Part shown: positions 5,865-12,910 of the stretch, piece after piece
Layout of the letters: each line of letters starts with the position of its first letter
How positions within the stretch are numbered: position 1 is the stretch's first letter
Made by a program: the position numbers and the translations under genes
Source of the DNA: Xanthobacteraceae bacterium
Lineage (GTDB): Bacteria > Pseudomonadota > Alphaproteobacteria > Rhizobiales > Xanthobacteraceae
Direction of reading: 5' to 3'
Assembly (NCBI GenBank): GCA_030039655.1
Contig: JASHVC010000370.1
Span: 1-13,721 of the forward strand
Length of the DNA stretch: 13,721 nt
Notes under the pieces: generated by a model
Told to the model about the DNA's origin: nothing
Seen by the model: only the letters and a program-made list of their open reading frames with translations
Databases searched by the model: none

Positions 5865-8054
5865 CTATTGCGATATCGAAATATGATCGGGCGCTAGGCT
5901 CGCTTGCACGCGCTCATGCGCCGCCAGATATCCCGCTTCCAAATGCCGAGTGAAAAGCGCGGTATCGAATAGCGGCTGGCCCAGCCGATTGCGCGCAAGC
6001 TTCATTCTAGTCGAAGCCATCAGTTCCGGATCGCCGGCCAACTTGGCGGCCAGCGCCTCGTAATCCGCCATACTGTCCGTGATCATTTCGGGCATCCCCA
6101 TGGCTTGCAGAAGACTTGCCGCCATGCGCGAGGCAAACGCCTGGCCCGTGCACGTTACCAGCGGCAATCCAGCCCACAGCGCGTCGCTCGCCGTCGTGCC
6201 GGCATTAAAGGGCAGCGTATCCAGGCAAAGGTCGGCCAGCCGGTACCGAGCCAGGTAGTCCGCGTAGGGAATACGTGGGGCAAATATCAGCCGAACGGGA
6301 TCGACGCCCCTGGCCTCCGCCTCTTTCTTCAGATTGCCTTCCACCGTAGCGTTGTCCGCGAGCAGCCAAAGCACGCTGCCGGGCACTCGTTGCAGGAGGC
6401 GCATCCAGACATCGAAAGTGCGAGGCGATATCTTGTAGCTGTTGTTGAAGGCGCAGAACACAAAAGCAGCCTCAGGGAGACCGGCGGCAGCGCGCGACGG
6501 GAGGAGGTCGTTAATTTTTCTCTCGGAGTCATTTGCCTGAAACGTATTCGGCAGCCGGATGACCTTTTCTGTGTAGAATTGCCGATGCTCGTCGGGGATC
6601 ACCCAATGATCGCCAATGATATAGTCGATGTATTCGGTGCCCATCGTGCCTGGATAGCCTAAGTAATTGATCTGAACGGGCGCCGGGCGACACGCCAAGA
6701 TCGCAGGGCGCGAATTGGCCGTATGCCCCATCAAGTCGACCGCAATGTCGATTTCCAGGTCCCTTATCAGGCTCGCCACCTCGGCGTCGGCGCGTTCCTG
6801 GACGTCGATAAATTGATCAAACGAATCCCTTACGCGCATCGATAAGTCGCTCGGTTCCGGGGGCTTGTACGAAATAGCGACGGTCTCGAACCGCTCTCGA
6901 TCGTGCCGTTCGAACACCCCGGCAAGCAAAAACGATACCGGATGTTCGCCGAAATCGGCGGACAGATAGGCCAGGCGAACGCGCCGGTGATTGTACCGGT
7001 CCCCGCGCCAAAGCGGAGCGTCTGCTTCGGGATATTCCGCGTCACTGAATACGCTTGCGCATTGCAGTTGGATTTGCGCGGACGCTGACACTGCAAGCAC
7101 CGCGAACGGGGACGTTGGAACACCAGCCCCGATCGACGCGTCGAGATTAGCGCACTCGGCCTCGAAGTTGGTCCAATCGCACAGCCGCATTTTGGCGTGA
7201 AGGCGGGCGCCCTCTGCGAATGGATCATCGGGCTTCAGCCTGAAGGCTTTATCGAAAGCTGTAAGCGCGTCGCCGTATCGCCTCAACGCGACGAAAACAT
7301 TGCCGCGGCCAAGCCACGCGCCAGCTAAATCCGGCTTAACGCCCAGCGCCTTGTCGAAAGCCAGCAACGCATCGTCGTACCGCTTGCGCCTGACATGCAC
7401 ATTGCCCGAACCGAGCCAGGCATCGGCAAGATTGGGCTGAAGGGTCAGGGCGTCACCGTACGCCGCAATAGCCTCATCGTAGCGCCGCAATAGGCCGTAC
7501 ACATTTCCGATATTGAGGTGAGCGCCGACATAGCGCGGCTCGAGACTCAATGCTTTGTGAAAGCCAGCCAGCGCCGCGTCATATTTTCTCATTTCCGCTA
7601 AAACGGAACCGCGCTCGTTGATGGCGGCAACGTGATTTGGCGCCACAGTAAGAAGCTTGTCGAATTGGTCGATCGATTCCTTCAGGCGCTTCAATTTGTA
7701 AAGCGCGACAGCGCCCGCATACAGGCAAGACACGCTGTTGGGGCTGATTTGCAGGCCTCTACGGGCGGCTTGCAGCGCGTCTTCGTACTCCTGCAATTGA
7801 CAGAGTATGGTCGCGTAGTTTTCCAGGGCCTGAACATCGGCCGGTTCAATCTCCAACGCGCGGCCGACAAGCGATTTTGCGCGCTGCAAATGCCCGGCGC
7901 TTGCCTCAACAAGCCCGAAGCAGTGAAGCGCCTGAAAACTGTCGGGCTCGCTTTCGAGAATTTGCCGATAGATTTTGGCAGCGCTTTCGAGTCTTCCGGC
8001 CTGATGGAAAGCGATTGCCGTCCGCAGCTTCTGTCGGTTGTCCGCCGTCGACAT
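5865..8054 (-). CDS. TPR protein with GT41 (O-GlcNAc transferase/SPINDLY-like) glycosyltransferase domain, second copy
   Basis: This 729-residue paralogue lies head-to-tail upstream of the 799-residue gene, with 113 bases between them. Residues 1-142 are degenerate TPRs, 143-278 are four exact 34-residue TPRs, and the GT41 catalytic domain runs from about 350. H371 in SADFGEHP and K541 in NNSYKI align with OGT H498 and K842. NYLGYPGTMGTEYIDYI, LDTLPFNAGTTASD and PLVTCTGQAFASRMA are intact, so activity is likely. Here the segment after the first catalytic motif reads DLMGHTANSR, while the sister has DLGGFTGDSR, a possible specificity difference. By eye its GC content is higher than the sister's, which argues against a very recent duplication. 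The start is ATG 8054; the ribosome site is weak. It probably modifies a protein bound by its TPRs; the substrate is unknown. Confidence 0.9.
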   Translation of the reverse strand: MSTADNRQKLRTAIAFHQAGRLESAAKIYRQILESEPDSFQALHCFGLVEASAGHLQRAKSLVGRALEIEPADVQALENYATILCQLQEYEDALQAARRGLQISPNSVSCLYAGAVALYKLKRLKESIDQFDKLLTVAPNHVAAINERGSVLAEMRKYDAALAGFHKALSLEPRYVGAHLNIGNVYGLLRRYDEAIAAYGDALTLQPNLADAWLGSGNVHVRRKRYDDALLAFDKALGVKPDLAGAWLGRGNVFVALRRYGDALTAFDKAFRLKPDDPFAEGARLHAKMRLCDWTNFEAECANLDASIGAGVPTSPFAVLAVSASAQIQLQCASVFSDAEYPEADAPLWRGDRYNHRRVRLAYLSADFGEHPVSFLLAGVFERHDRERFETVAISYKPPEPSDLSMRVRDSFDQFIDVQERADAEVASLIRDLEIDIAVDLMGHTANSRPAILACRPAPVQINYLGYPGTMGTEYIDYIIGDHWVIPDEHRQFYTEKVIRLPNTFQANDSERKINDLLPSRAAAGLPEAAFVFCAFNNSYKISPRTFDVWMRLLQRVPGSVLWLLADNATVEGNLKKEAEARGVDPVRLIFAPRIPYADYLARYRLADLCLDTLPFNAGTTASDALWAGLPLVTCTGQAFASRMAASLLQAMGMPEMITDSMADYEALAAKLAGDPELMASTRMKLARNRLGQPLFDTALFTRHLEAGYLAAHERVQASLAPDHISISQ
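7221..7628 (-). repeat. four tandem 102-base TPR units in the 729-residue GT41 gene
   Basis: Residues 143-278 divide into four 34-residue units in register with the first four units of the sister gene. The stretch near 7305-7370 is strikingly like 5000-5060 of the sister gene (both have ccgcggccaagccacgcgcc), so the TPR DNA is the best conserved part of the array. Confidence 0.85.
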
Positions 8055-8105
8055 TCCGGGCCTGGAAGGATCCTTTCGCTGGCTGCCGTCAGCTTCGCCA
8101 GCGGC

Positions 8106-8136
8106 ATCCTAAGCCGCGCCCGTTTGCCGTTGTCAA
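8106..8136 (-). promoter_or_regulatory. candidate promoter of the 729-residue GT41 gene
   Basis: On the minus strand a perfect TTGACA (8136-8131) is followed after 19 bases by TAGGAT (8111-8106), matching four of six -10 positions. The leader to ATG 8054 is about 45 bases, close to that of the sister gene. A palindrome, AAGGATCCTT (8066-8075), lies in the leader. Confidence 0.35.
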
Positions 8137-8197
8137 GAATGCCTACTCGCGCCCGTAGACCGAAGCAGGCAGCTCGCAACTAAGCTGTGCCCAAGCT

Positions 8198-8500
8198 TCA
8201 GGCCGCAATCGCCGTCGTGGCGGTTTCCCGCTTCTTAAGCGCGAGCCAATCGCGCGCGGCGCGCTGTGCGGCCGCTACCTCGGCATCCGACATCTGATTA
8301 GCGACTTCGCGCCGCAGCCGGACCGCCTCAGCGTTGCCCTTCGCGGCGGCGAGATTGAACCACATGTGCGCACTGACGAGATCGACCGGAACTTCGATCC
8401 CAACCGAATACTTCATCCCAAGCTCAAACAACGTGTCGCCAGCGGCCGCGCCCTCACCGAGCGCAACCGCGTCGAAACCGAGAAACTCAAATCCAGCCAT
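8198..8500 (-). CDS. small Sel1-repeat protein
   Basis: This 100-residue soluble protein has one Sel1-like repeat at about residues 20-60: GDTLFELGMKYSVGIEVPVD, then LVSAHMWFNLAAAKGN and AEA. That follows the Sel1 pattern (A..LG..Y..G..V..D...A..WF..AA..G...A). A charged helix follows (about 64-94). Sel1 repeats normally mediate protein contacts; one repeat alone suggests a small adaptor. There is no signal peptide. The start at ATG 8500 is supported by GGGGAG (complement of 8507-8512) 6 bases upstream. It is on the same strand as the GT41 genes but 143 bases upstream with a GT41 promoter candidate in between, so it is probably a separate unit. The function is not known. Confidence 0.75.
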   Translation of the reverse strand: MAGFEFLGFDAVALGEGAAAGDTLFELGMKYSVGIEVPVDLVSAHMWFNLAAAKGNAEAVRLRREVANQMSDAEVAAAQRAARDWLALKKRETATTAIAA

Positions 8501-8791
8501 GATGCACTCCCCTGACTACAGCACGCGAGCTATTTGCTTTCGCGTGTCCATCTGCTCCATTTCACCCCGGCAGATATACGGATAATCCGAGGAAGATTTG
8601 AATGGTGATTTAAGCAATGCTATGAATCGAAGGTGAATTACGCTCCGCAGATTTTGCGTTGCTTCAGCAACATGGCGTTAAGCAACTGCACTTGCACCAC
8701 GCGAAAATCCGCAGAAAGCATACGTGATTTCCGCGAGCCGGACGCCTCGACCTTCTTTACCATTTCACAAACAAGAGGAACCAAGGAACCG
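8501..8791. other. divergent intergenic region between the Sel1 and DUF2147 genes
   Basis: This 291-base stretch separates two divergent genes and must hold both promoters. An in-frame ATG at 8633 would extend the DUF2147 protein by 53 residues, but that extension has no signal-peptide character and is rejected. I see no clear -35/-10 pair or strong hairpin. Confidence 0.4.
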
Positions 8792-9253
8792 ATGAGCATC
8801 AATCGCAGGGCCGCAGCAGTGTTTTGGCTTTCGACAATCGCATTGTCGATGATGGGACCGAACGCGATCGTTCCTGCGTCCGCCGCCGATCCGTTGGGCA
8901 CCTGGTACACGGAAGGCAACGAGAGCCAAGTTCGCATCAGTAACTGCGGCGATGCGCTGTGTGGCGCGCTGGTATGGCTCAAGGAGCCGAACGATCCGAA
9001 GACCGGAAAGCCGAAGATCGACGACGAAAATTTCGATGCCAAGAAGCGTACCCGGCCGCTCCTCGGCATCCTGATCGTGCTCGGCCTTAAACCGAGCGGC
9101 ACGCCCGATCAATGGAAGGGCGAGGTCTACAACGCGAAAGACGGCAACACCTATACGGGCTTCTTCACCATAACCGGGCCGGACACGGCCGATCTCAAAG
9201 GTTGCGCGATGGGTTTCATCTGCAAGTCGCAAACCTGGACGCGGGTGAAGTGA
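8792..9253 (+). CDS. exported DUF2147-domain protein
   Basis: This is a 153-residue secreted or periplasmic protein. An N-terminal signal peptide (basic MSINRR, hydrophobic AAAVFWLSTIALSMM, then PASA/A near residue 31) precedes a DUF2147 domain. The domain has the family's landmarks: GTWYTEG.....V.I..CG..LCG..VWLKEPND (about 36-70), PLLGILIVLGLK, QWKGEVYNAKDG.TY, and the C-terminal DLKGC..G..C.SQTW.R. Cysteines in CGDALCG and GCAMGFIC are likely structural. ATG 8792 is preferred over the upstream ATG at 8633 because AAGGAA sits 3 bases before it and it places the signal peptide at the N-terminus. The function of the family is not established. It converges with the GST gene, with 59 bases between them. 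Confidence 0.85.
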   Translation: MSINRRAAAVFWLSTIALSMMGPNAIVPASAADPLGTWYTEGNESQVRISNCGDALCGALVWLKEPNDPKTGKPKIDDENFDAKKRTRPLLGILIVLGLKPSGTPDQWKGEVYNAKDGNTYTGFFTITGPDTADLKGCAMGFICKSQTWTRVK

Positions 9254-9267
9254 GTTTGTGCCCGACA

Positions 9268-9292
9268 GGCGTCCAGAACCACTGGGACGGCC
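9268..9292. terminator. weak hairpin between convergent genes
   Basis: GGCGTCC pairs with GGAC-G-GCC (one bulged G) around a 10-base loop, midway between the stop codons of the DUF2147 and GST genes. There is no T-run on either strand; it is listed only as the best candidate in this gap. Confidence 0.25.
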
Positions 9293-9312
9293 AAATCGCC
9301 TTCGCACGACTG

Positions 9313-10089
9313 CTATTTCGCCCGTTGACCGAACAAGATTGCGCGCACATTTGGGTCGCGTGGGTCGACCGCTGAGGCCGCCTCGATACGAACAGCAAAG
9401 GCGCGCTTGACAGCCTCGCGGGCGCGGATCGTCTCGAACCAGCGCTTGAGGTGCGGAAACTGGGCGAGCTCCTGGCCGGCGCGCTCGGCGAGACGCACCC
9501 AACCGACGCAGGCTATATCGGCAATCGAATAGCCGCCTGCCAAGAACTCGCGCTTCGCCAGCCGCGTGTTCATGACGCCGAAGAGGCGATTGACCTCATC
9601 GCCGTAGCGCGCAAGCGCGTAGGAGATCGGCTTTGGCGCGTAGCGGCGGAAGTGGATCGCCTGACCAGCCATGGGGCCGAGGCCGCCCATTTGCCAGAAC
9701 AGCCACTCGTCGACGGCTACGCGCGAGCGCTCGTCGCGCGGATAGAATCTTCCGGTCTTGCGGCCGAGGTATTGCAGGATGGCGCCGGACTCGAATACCG
9801 AGATCGGCCGCCCGCCCGGACCGGCTGGATCGACGATGGCTGGAATGCGGTTGTTGGGCGAGATGGTGAGGAACCGTGGGGCGAATTGTTCGCCCTTGGA
9901 AATGTCGACCGGCCGCACGACGTAGGGCAGGCCGCACTCCTCAAGCATGATCGAGATCTTCCAGCCGTTCGGCGTCGGCCAGTAGAACAATTCGATTGGC
10001 CTAACGCTGCGCGGCGTCGCTCGCTGTACCCGAACGCGCTTCGTGGCTGCGCCACGCTCAATCTTTGTGGCCCTACGCCCGCGTGTCAT
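9313..10089 (-). CDS. Nu-class (YfcG/YghU-like) glutathione S-transferase family protein
   Basis: This 258-residue cytoplasmic thiol-disulfide oxidoreductase/transferase uses glutathione. The thioredoxin-fold domain (about 31-112) has IELFYWPTPNGWKISIMLEE, with T39 and N41 at the positions of the YfcG thiol-binding Thr and Asn. It continues with SPNNRIPAIVD (cis-Pro) and FESGAILQYL (E100/S101, binding the glutathione gamma-Glu). The helical domain has WLFWQMGGLGPMAGQ and YSIADIACVGWV, both close to Escherichia coli YfcG. Residues 1-30 are an Arg/Lys-rich extension absent from YfcG. No ATG, GTG or TTG lies in frame between codon 1 and Met48, and a TGA lies 7 codons upstream, so ATG 10089 is the only plausible start. 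No Shine-Dalgarno motif is evident. Confidence 0.88.
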   Translation of the reverse strand: MTRGRRATKIERGAATKRVRVQRATPRSVRPIELFYWPTPNGWKISIMLEECGLPYVVRPVDISKGEQFAPRFLTISPNNRIPAIVDPAGPGGRPISVFESGAILQYLGRKTGRFYPRDERSRVAVDEWLFWQMGGLGPMAGQAIHFRRYAPKPISYALARYGDEVNRLFGVMNTRLAKREFLAGGYSIADIACVGWVRLAERAGQELAQFPHLKRWFETIRAREAVKRAFAVRIEAASAVDPRDPNVRAILFGQRAK

Positions 10090-10451
10090 TTCAATGCAAA
10101 GGAATCATGGCAACGGCGAAACTGCGGCAACGAAAACGGCGCCACGGATTTGGCCCGCGACGCCGTTGATAGTCTTCACGAAGTGATACAGACACACCGA
10201 GGGCGTCGGCGAGATGTACGAGGATCGAGCCCGCTGGTTTTTCGCCAGGGCGAGGTCCGGTTCCCCGTCCCTCGTATCCACCATCCGCTTGGCGAAAAGT
10301 GGAAAAGCCTGACCCGTCGTCCCGCCGACGCCCTCTGTTGTACACTAGAGCCGGCGCGCCTGGGCAGATCATCGACCCAACCGCGACGCCTGCCGGCCCG
10401 TGCAACGCGACCTTCGGCTCATGCGATGCCGAAGACCGACAGCAGCGTCAG
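10090..10451. other. region without a convincing gene between the GST and the Lys-rich micro-ORF
   Basis: A minus-strand frame beginning at a TTG (10405) runs to a TGA at 10091-10093, one base before the GST start. GAAGG lies 5 bases before that TTG. Its product is Arg/Gly/Pro-rich without family features, so I do not call it a gene. On the plus strand a 20-codon basic frame (10107-10169) has AAGGA only 3 bases before its ATG and is also not called. Confidence 0.35.
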
Positions 10452-10526
10452 CTACTTCTTCTTCCGGCGCTTTGTCTTCTTCGCCGTCTTCTTCGCCGCT
10501 GCTTTCGTCTTTCGCTTCTTCGCCAT
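10452..10526 (-). CDS. 24-residue Lys/Arg-rich micro-protein (histone-tail-like)
   Basis: The frame starts ATG at 10526 and stops with TAG at 10452-10454. It encodes 24 residues beginning MAKKRKTKAAAKK and ending RRKKK, with 12 Lys and 3 Arg, no acidic residues and AKKT repeats. A strong ribosome site, GGAGGG (complement of 10532-10537), lies 5 bases before the ATG, which is the main reason to believe it is translated. The composition resembles the C-terminal tails of bacterial histone H1-like proteins, so nucleic-acid binding is a reasonable inference. I recall similarly tiny Lys-rich genes in bradyrhizobia but cannot check. The GST gene lies about 360 bases downstream on the same strand; co-transcription is not shown. 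Confidence 0.6.
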   Translation of the reverse strand: MAKKRKTKAAAKKTAKKTKRRKKK

Positions 10527-10531
10527 TGCTG

Positions 10532-10537
10532 CCCTCC
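10532..10537 (-). promoter_or_regulatory. strong ribosome binding site of the micro-ORF
   Basis: On the minus strand GGAGGG is followed by CAGCA and the ATG, a near-ideal Shine-Dalgarno sequence and spacing. It is the main evidence that the 24-codon frame is translated. Confidence 0.6.
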
Positions 10538-10758
10538 TAGCTTGAGTGGATGGCGACATCGGTACAGTGCAGTCGCGAATCGACGTGCACTGACATCCGC
10601 TTACACCAGCACAACGGAAAAAACATCTTTCCCGCTTAATTTTGTGTATAGATTTCGCTTGACGTCGCGTCGCCGCCCCGACGGCGCGAGCGATACCGAG
10701 ACACCTTTCCGAAAACTTTCGCGGCGGCGCGATCTTCTACCAAAAATTCGCGATAGTA

Positions 10759-10787
10759 CGAAAATGCCCATGAAATGGGGATTTTCG
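10759..10787. other. near-perfect 13-bp hairpin in non-coding DNA
   Basis: CGAAAATGCCCAT and ATGGGGATTTTCG pair at 12 of 13 positions (a single G-G mismatch) around the 3-base loop GAA. No T-run follows on either strand. It may be an RNA structural element or a protein-binding palindrome. Confidence 0.5.
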
Positions 10788-11049
10788 CGATGTCGCTCGA
10801 CGCCACGGTTTTTTCACGTACGCATTTGATGCAACGTCCTCAGAATCGCTCGGGCACGCGCGACGCGGCGCGCAGGGTCGAAATTGCGCCGGAAAAAAAA
10901 TTTACGGAAACGCCTCCGCGGGGCGCTCTAGCGGCCTCACAGCGGTGCAAAACGCGCGAATCACCCGACCGATTCGCTCCTGCGCGACTGCGCGCGAAGC
11001 CTCGCCGCATCGTCGCACGCAAAATCTCTCGCGCGCAATTTGAATTTCA

Positions 11050-11074
11050 CGGACAGTACGTCCGCGCTTTTTTT
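11050..11074 (+). terminator. candidate plus-strand intrinsic terminator in the gene-free region
   Basis: CGGAC and GTCCG flank a 5-base loop and are followed after CGC by seven Ts (11068-11074). The stem is short and the T-run is offset by three bases, so this is weak. The polarity is opposite to gatB. If real, it would end an unannotated rightward transcript. Confidence 0.25.
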
Positions 11075-11096
11075 GACTCCAAAGCAACGCGCAAAT

Positions 11097-12707
11097 TCAG
11101 ATGCCGAGCTTCTTGCGCAGAAGATCATTGACCGCTTGCGGGTTCGCCTTGCCGCCGGAAGACTTCATCACCTGGCCCACAAACCAGCCGATTGCCTTGG
11201 GATTCTTCTTCGCGTCGGCGATTTTGTCCGGATTCTTGGCGATAATCTCATCGACCAGTGCTTCAATGGCGGAAACGTCGGTCATTTGCCGCAATCCGCG
11301 CTGCTCGACGATCGCGCGTGGGTCGCCGCCCTCCGTCAGCATAATCTCGAACAATTCCCTGGCTCCAGGCCCCCCAACGATTCCATCGAGAGTCATTGCC
11401 ACGAACTCAGGAATAGCAGCCCTATTGATGTATTCGACCGGATCGATACCCGTATCGTTGGCCTTTGCGAAAACTGGGCCAAGGATCAGATTGGTAATGC
11501 TTTCAGCGCCCTCAATCATCGTTTGATGGAACGGCTCGCATCTTAGCTGTTTCTCGTCCCACAGCTTGGGGCTTTCGCGCCTAAGGCCTTCCCCTTGCCG
11601 ACCGTACACCTCTTCTACGAGCTCGACCGCGTTTGGACCGCCCCGAAGGGCCACGTACCGATAGAATTCCGACTCGGCGGCATCGGCCACTAATCGTTCA
11701 CGAGCTAGTCGAAGCGCTTTGTCTTCGGACAGAGCAAAGTTGTCGCAAAACCGCAGCACCTTTTCGTCCTGCATTTCAGGGATAGAGGCTCGAAGGCTAT
11801 TTTCGTATTCCTCCGTGACTTCGAGAGGCAGAAGGTCAGGGTCTGGAAAGTAGCGGTAATCATGCGCTTCCTCTTTGGTGCGCATTGACCGTGTCTGATC
11901 CGTGTCCGGATCATACAGTCTTGTTTCCTGCTCGATTACCCCGCCTTCCTCCAGAATATCGATCTGGCGCCGCCGTTCGCTCTCGATTGCCCAGCCTATG
12001 AAATTTATCGAATTGAGATTTTTGATCTCGCAGCGGGTGCCAAGCGGTTCACCGGGTCGATGAACCGACACGTTCACATCTGCGCGCAAATGGCCCTTTT
12101 CCATGTCTCCATCGCAAGTACCCAGATAGCGGAGAATGATCCTCAACTTAGCGACGAAGTTCATTGCGTCAGCGAACGAGTGCAGCTCTGGCTTAGAGAC
12201 AATCTCCATCAACGCTACACCTGAACGATTAAGGTCGACCAAGGACATCGTTGCACGCTGGTCGTGGAGTAACTTTCCCGCATCCTGCTCAAGGTGAAGC
12301 CGTTCGATTCCGATCTTCAACTTGGCGCCACTTTCGGTATGGATTGTCACCTCGCCTCCGGTCACGATCGGGGATTTGTATTGGCTGATTTGGTATCCCT
12401 GGGGCAGGTCGGGGTAAAAGTAATTTTTACGTTCAAATACTGACTTCGGTTCGATCTTGGCCTTCAGCGCGATCCCGGTGCGCACCGCCTGGCGCACGCA
12501 TTCCTCGTTGATCACCGGCAGCATGCCCGGCATGGCGGCATCGACCAGCGACACGTGCGCGTTCGGCCCGCCGCCGAATGCGGTGGAGGCGCCGGAAAAT
12601 AGCTTGGCCTGCGAGGTCACCTGGGCATGCACTTCCATGCCGATGACGACTTCCCAGTCGCCGGTGGCGCCTTTGATCAACTTCGATTTTTTGGTCGGTC
12701 CGTCCAT
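11097..12707 (-). CDS. gatB: aspartyl/glutamyl-tRNA(Asn/Gln) amidotransferase subunit B
   Basis: GatB works with GatA and GatC to turn misacylated Glu-tRNA(Gln) or Asp-tRNA(Asn) into the amidated form, using ammonia released by GatA. The protein opens with [15 protein letters not shown] and has [29 protein letters not shown] (98-110), [27 protein letters not shown] and [21 protein letters not shown] (PET112-type signatures). It ends in a YqeY-like tail with [21 protein letters not shown] 12707 is chosen; a GTG at 12737 is in frame but lacks a ribosome site, and the family usually starts near residue 1 of this choice. At 536 residues it is about 40-60 longer than usual. Roughly residues 330-445 do not look like the usual helical linker (see findings). 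gatA and gatC are not adjacent. Confidence 0.93.
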   Translation of the reverse strand: MDGPTKKSKLIKGATGDWEVVIGMEVHAQVTSQAKLFSGASTAFGGGPNAHVSLVDAAMPGMLPVINEECVRQAVRTGIALKAKIEPKSVFERKNYFYPDLPQGYQISQYKSPIVTGGEVTIHTESGAKLKIGIERLHLEQDAGKLLHDQRATMSLVDLNRSGVALMEIVSKPELHSFADAMNFVAKLRIILRYLGTCDGDMEKGHLRADVNVSVHRPGEPLGTRCEIKNLNSINFIGWAIESERRRQIDILEEGGVIEQETRLYDPDTDQTRSMRTKEEAHDYRYFPDPDLLPLEVTEEYENSLRASIPEMQDEKVLRFCDNFALSEDKALRLARERLVADAAESEFYRYVALRGGPNAVELVEEVYGRQGEGLRRESPKLWDEKQLRCEPFHQTMIEGAESITNLILGPVFAKANDTGIDPVEYINRAAIPEFVAMTLDGIVGGPGARELFEIMLTEGGDPRAIVEQRGLRQMTDVSAIEALVDEIIAKNPDKIADAKKNPKAIGWFVGQVMKSSGGKANPQAVNDLLRKKLGI

Positions 12708-12737
12708 CGCGTTTTCACGCTGTATGCGTCTAGGCAC

Positions 12738-12910
12738 GACTTAGGCCTTCACCGCGCTGGCAGCAACCCCAGCAACCCGCCCCGCATAATCGAACAAGGC
12801 AGCATTGTTGAGTCCGCCTTGCGCGGGGTGGCGACGCTGCCGGATACTACGAGTCATCATCGGCCGTCAGGTGCATGCCGACGCGCCAAAGAAGCCCAAG
12901 GGAGACGCCT
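12738..12910. other. divergent intergenic region between gatB and the NHL gene, with an interrupted inverted repeat
   Basis: CCCCGC (12780-12785) and CAAGGC (12795-12800) pair in order with GCCTTG (12816-12821) and GCGGGG (12823-12828). This forms a 12-bp interrupted stem with a 9-base bulge on one side and 1 base on the other. It may be a leader structure of the NHL gene or a regulator site. No clear -35/-10 pair was found. Confidence 0.4.
12898..12904 (+). promoter_or_regulatory. ribosome binding site of the NHL-repeat gene
   Basis: AAGGGAG lies 6 bases before ATG 12911 and fixes that start, which also puts a signal peptide at the N-terminus. Confidence 0.65.

Larger units (their letters stand above)
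10546..11096. other. 550-base gene-free region between the micro-ORF and gatB
   Basis: No reading frame here has a ribosome site and a plausible composition; the frames present are Arg-rich shadows. The stretch is a mosaic of CG-rich tracts (repeated ttcgcg and gcgcgc) and A/T runs (aaaaaaaattt near 10900, tttttt near 10810, ttttttt at 11068-11074). It contains a strong hairpin (10759-10787) and a hairpin with a T-run near its right end. It must hold the micro-ORF leader and the end of the gatB transcript. An untranslated RNA is possible. Confidence 0.4.

Noticed and set aside
8633..8791. Upstream start (ATG 8633) for the DUF2147 protein
   Set aside because: It would add 53 residues without hydrophobic character ahead of a clear signal peptide. 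ATG 8792 has its own AAGGAA.
8765..9502. 245-codon minus-strand frame across the DUF2147 gene
   Set aside because: It is antisense to a DUF2147 protein with a signal peptide and good ribosome site. The product is Arg-rich with no recognisable motif.
10107..10169. 20-codon basic micro-ORF on the plus strand (MATAKLRQRKRRH...)
   Set aside because: AAGGA is only 3 bases from the ATG, too close for efficient initiation, and there is no other support.
10091..10405. 104-codon minus-strand frame between the micro-ORF and the GST gene
   Set aside because: The product is Arg/Gly/Pro-rich with no domain. A GAAGG before the TTG and the one-base gap to the GST start are suggestive but not enough to call a gene.
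9451..10545. 364-codon open frame on the plus strand, antisense to the GST gene
   Set aside because: It mirrors the GST gene in a GC-rich genome where antisense frames stay open. Its product has no family features, and the opposite strand encodes an unmistakable GST.
10775..11131. 118-codon plus-strand frame in the gene-free region
   Set aside because: It starts inside the hairpin arm and runs into the gatB end on the other strand. Composition is random-looking and there is no ribosome site.
12708..12737. GTG 12737 as the start of gatB
   Set aside because: No ribosome site precedes it and the ten extra residues are not typical of GatB; ATG 12707 fits the family N-terminus better.
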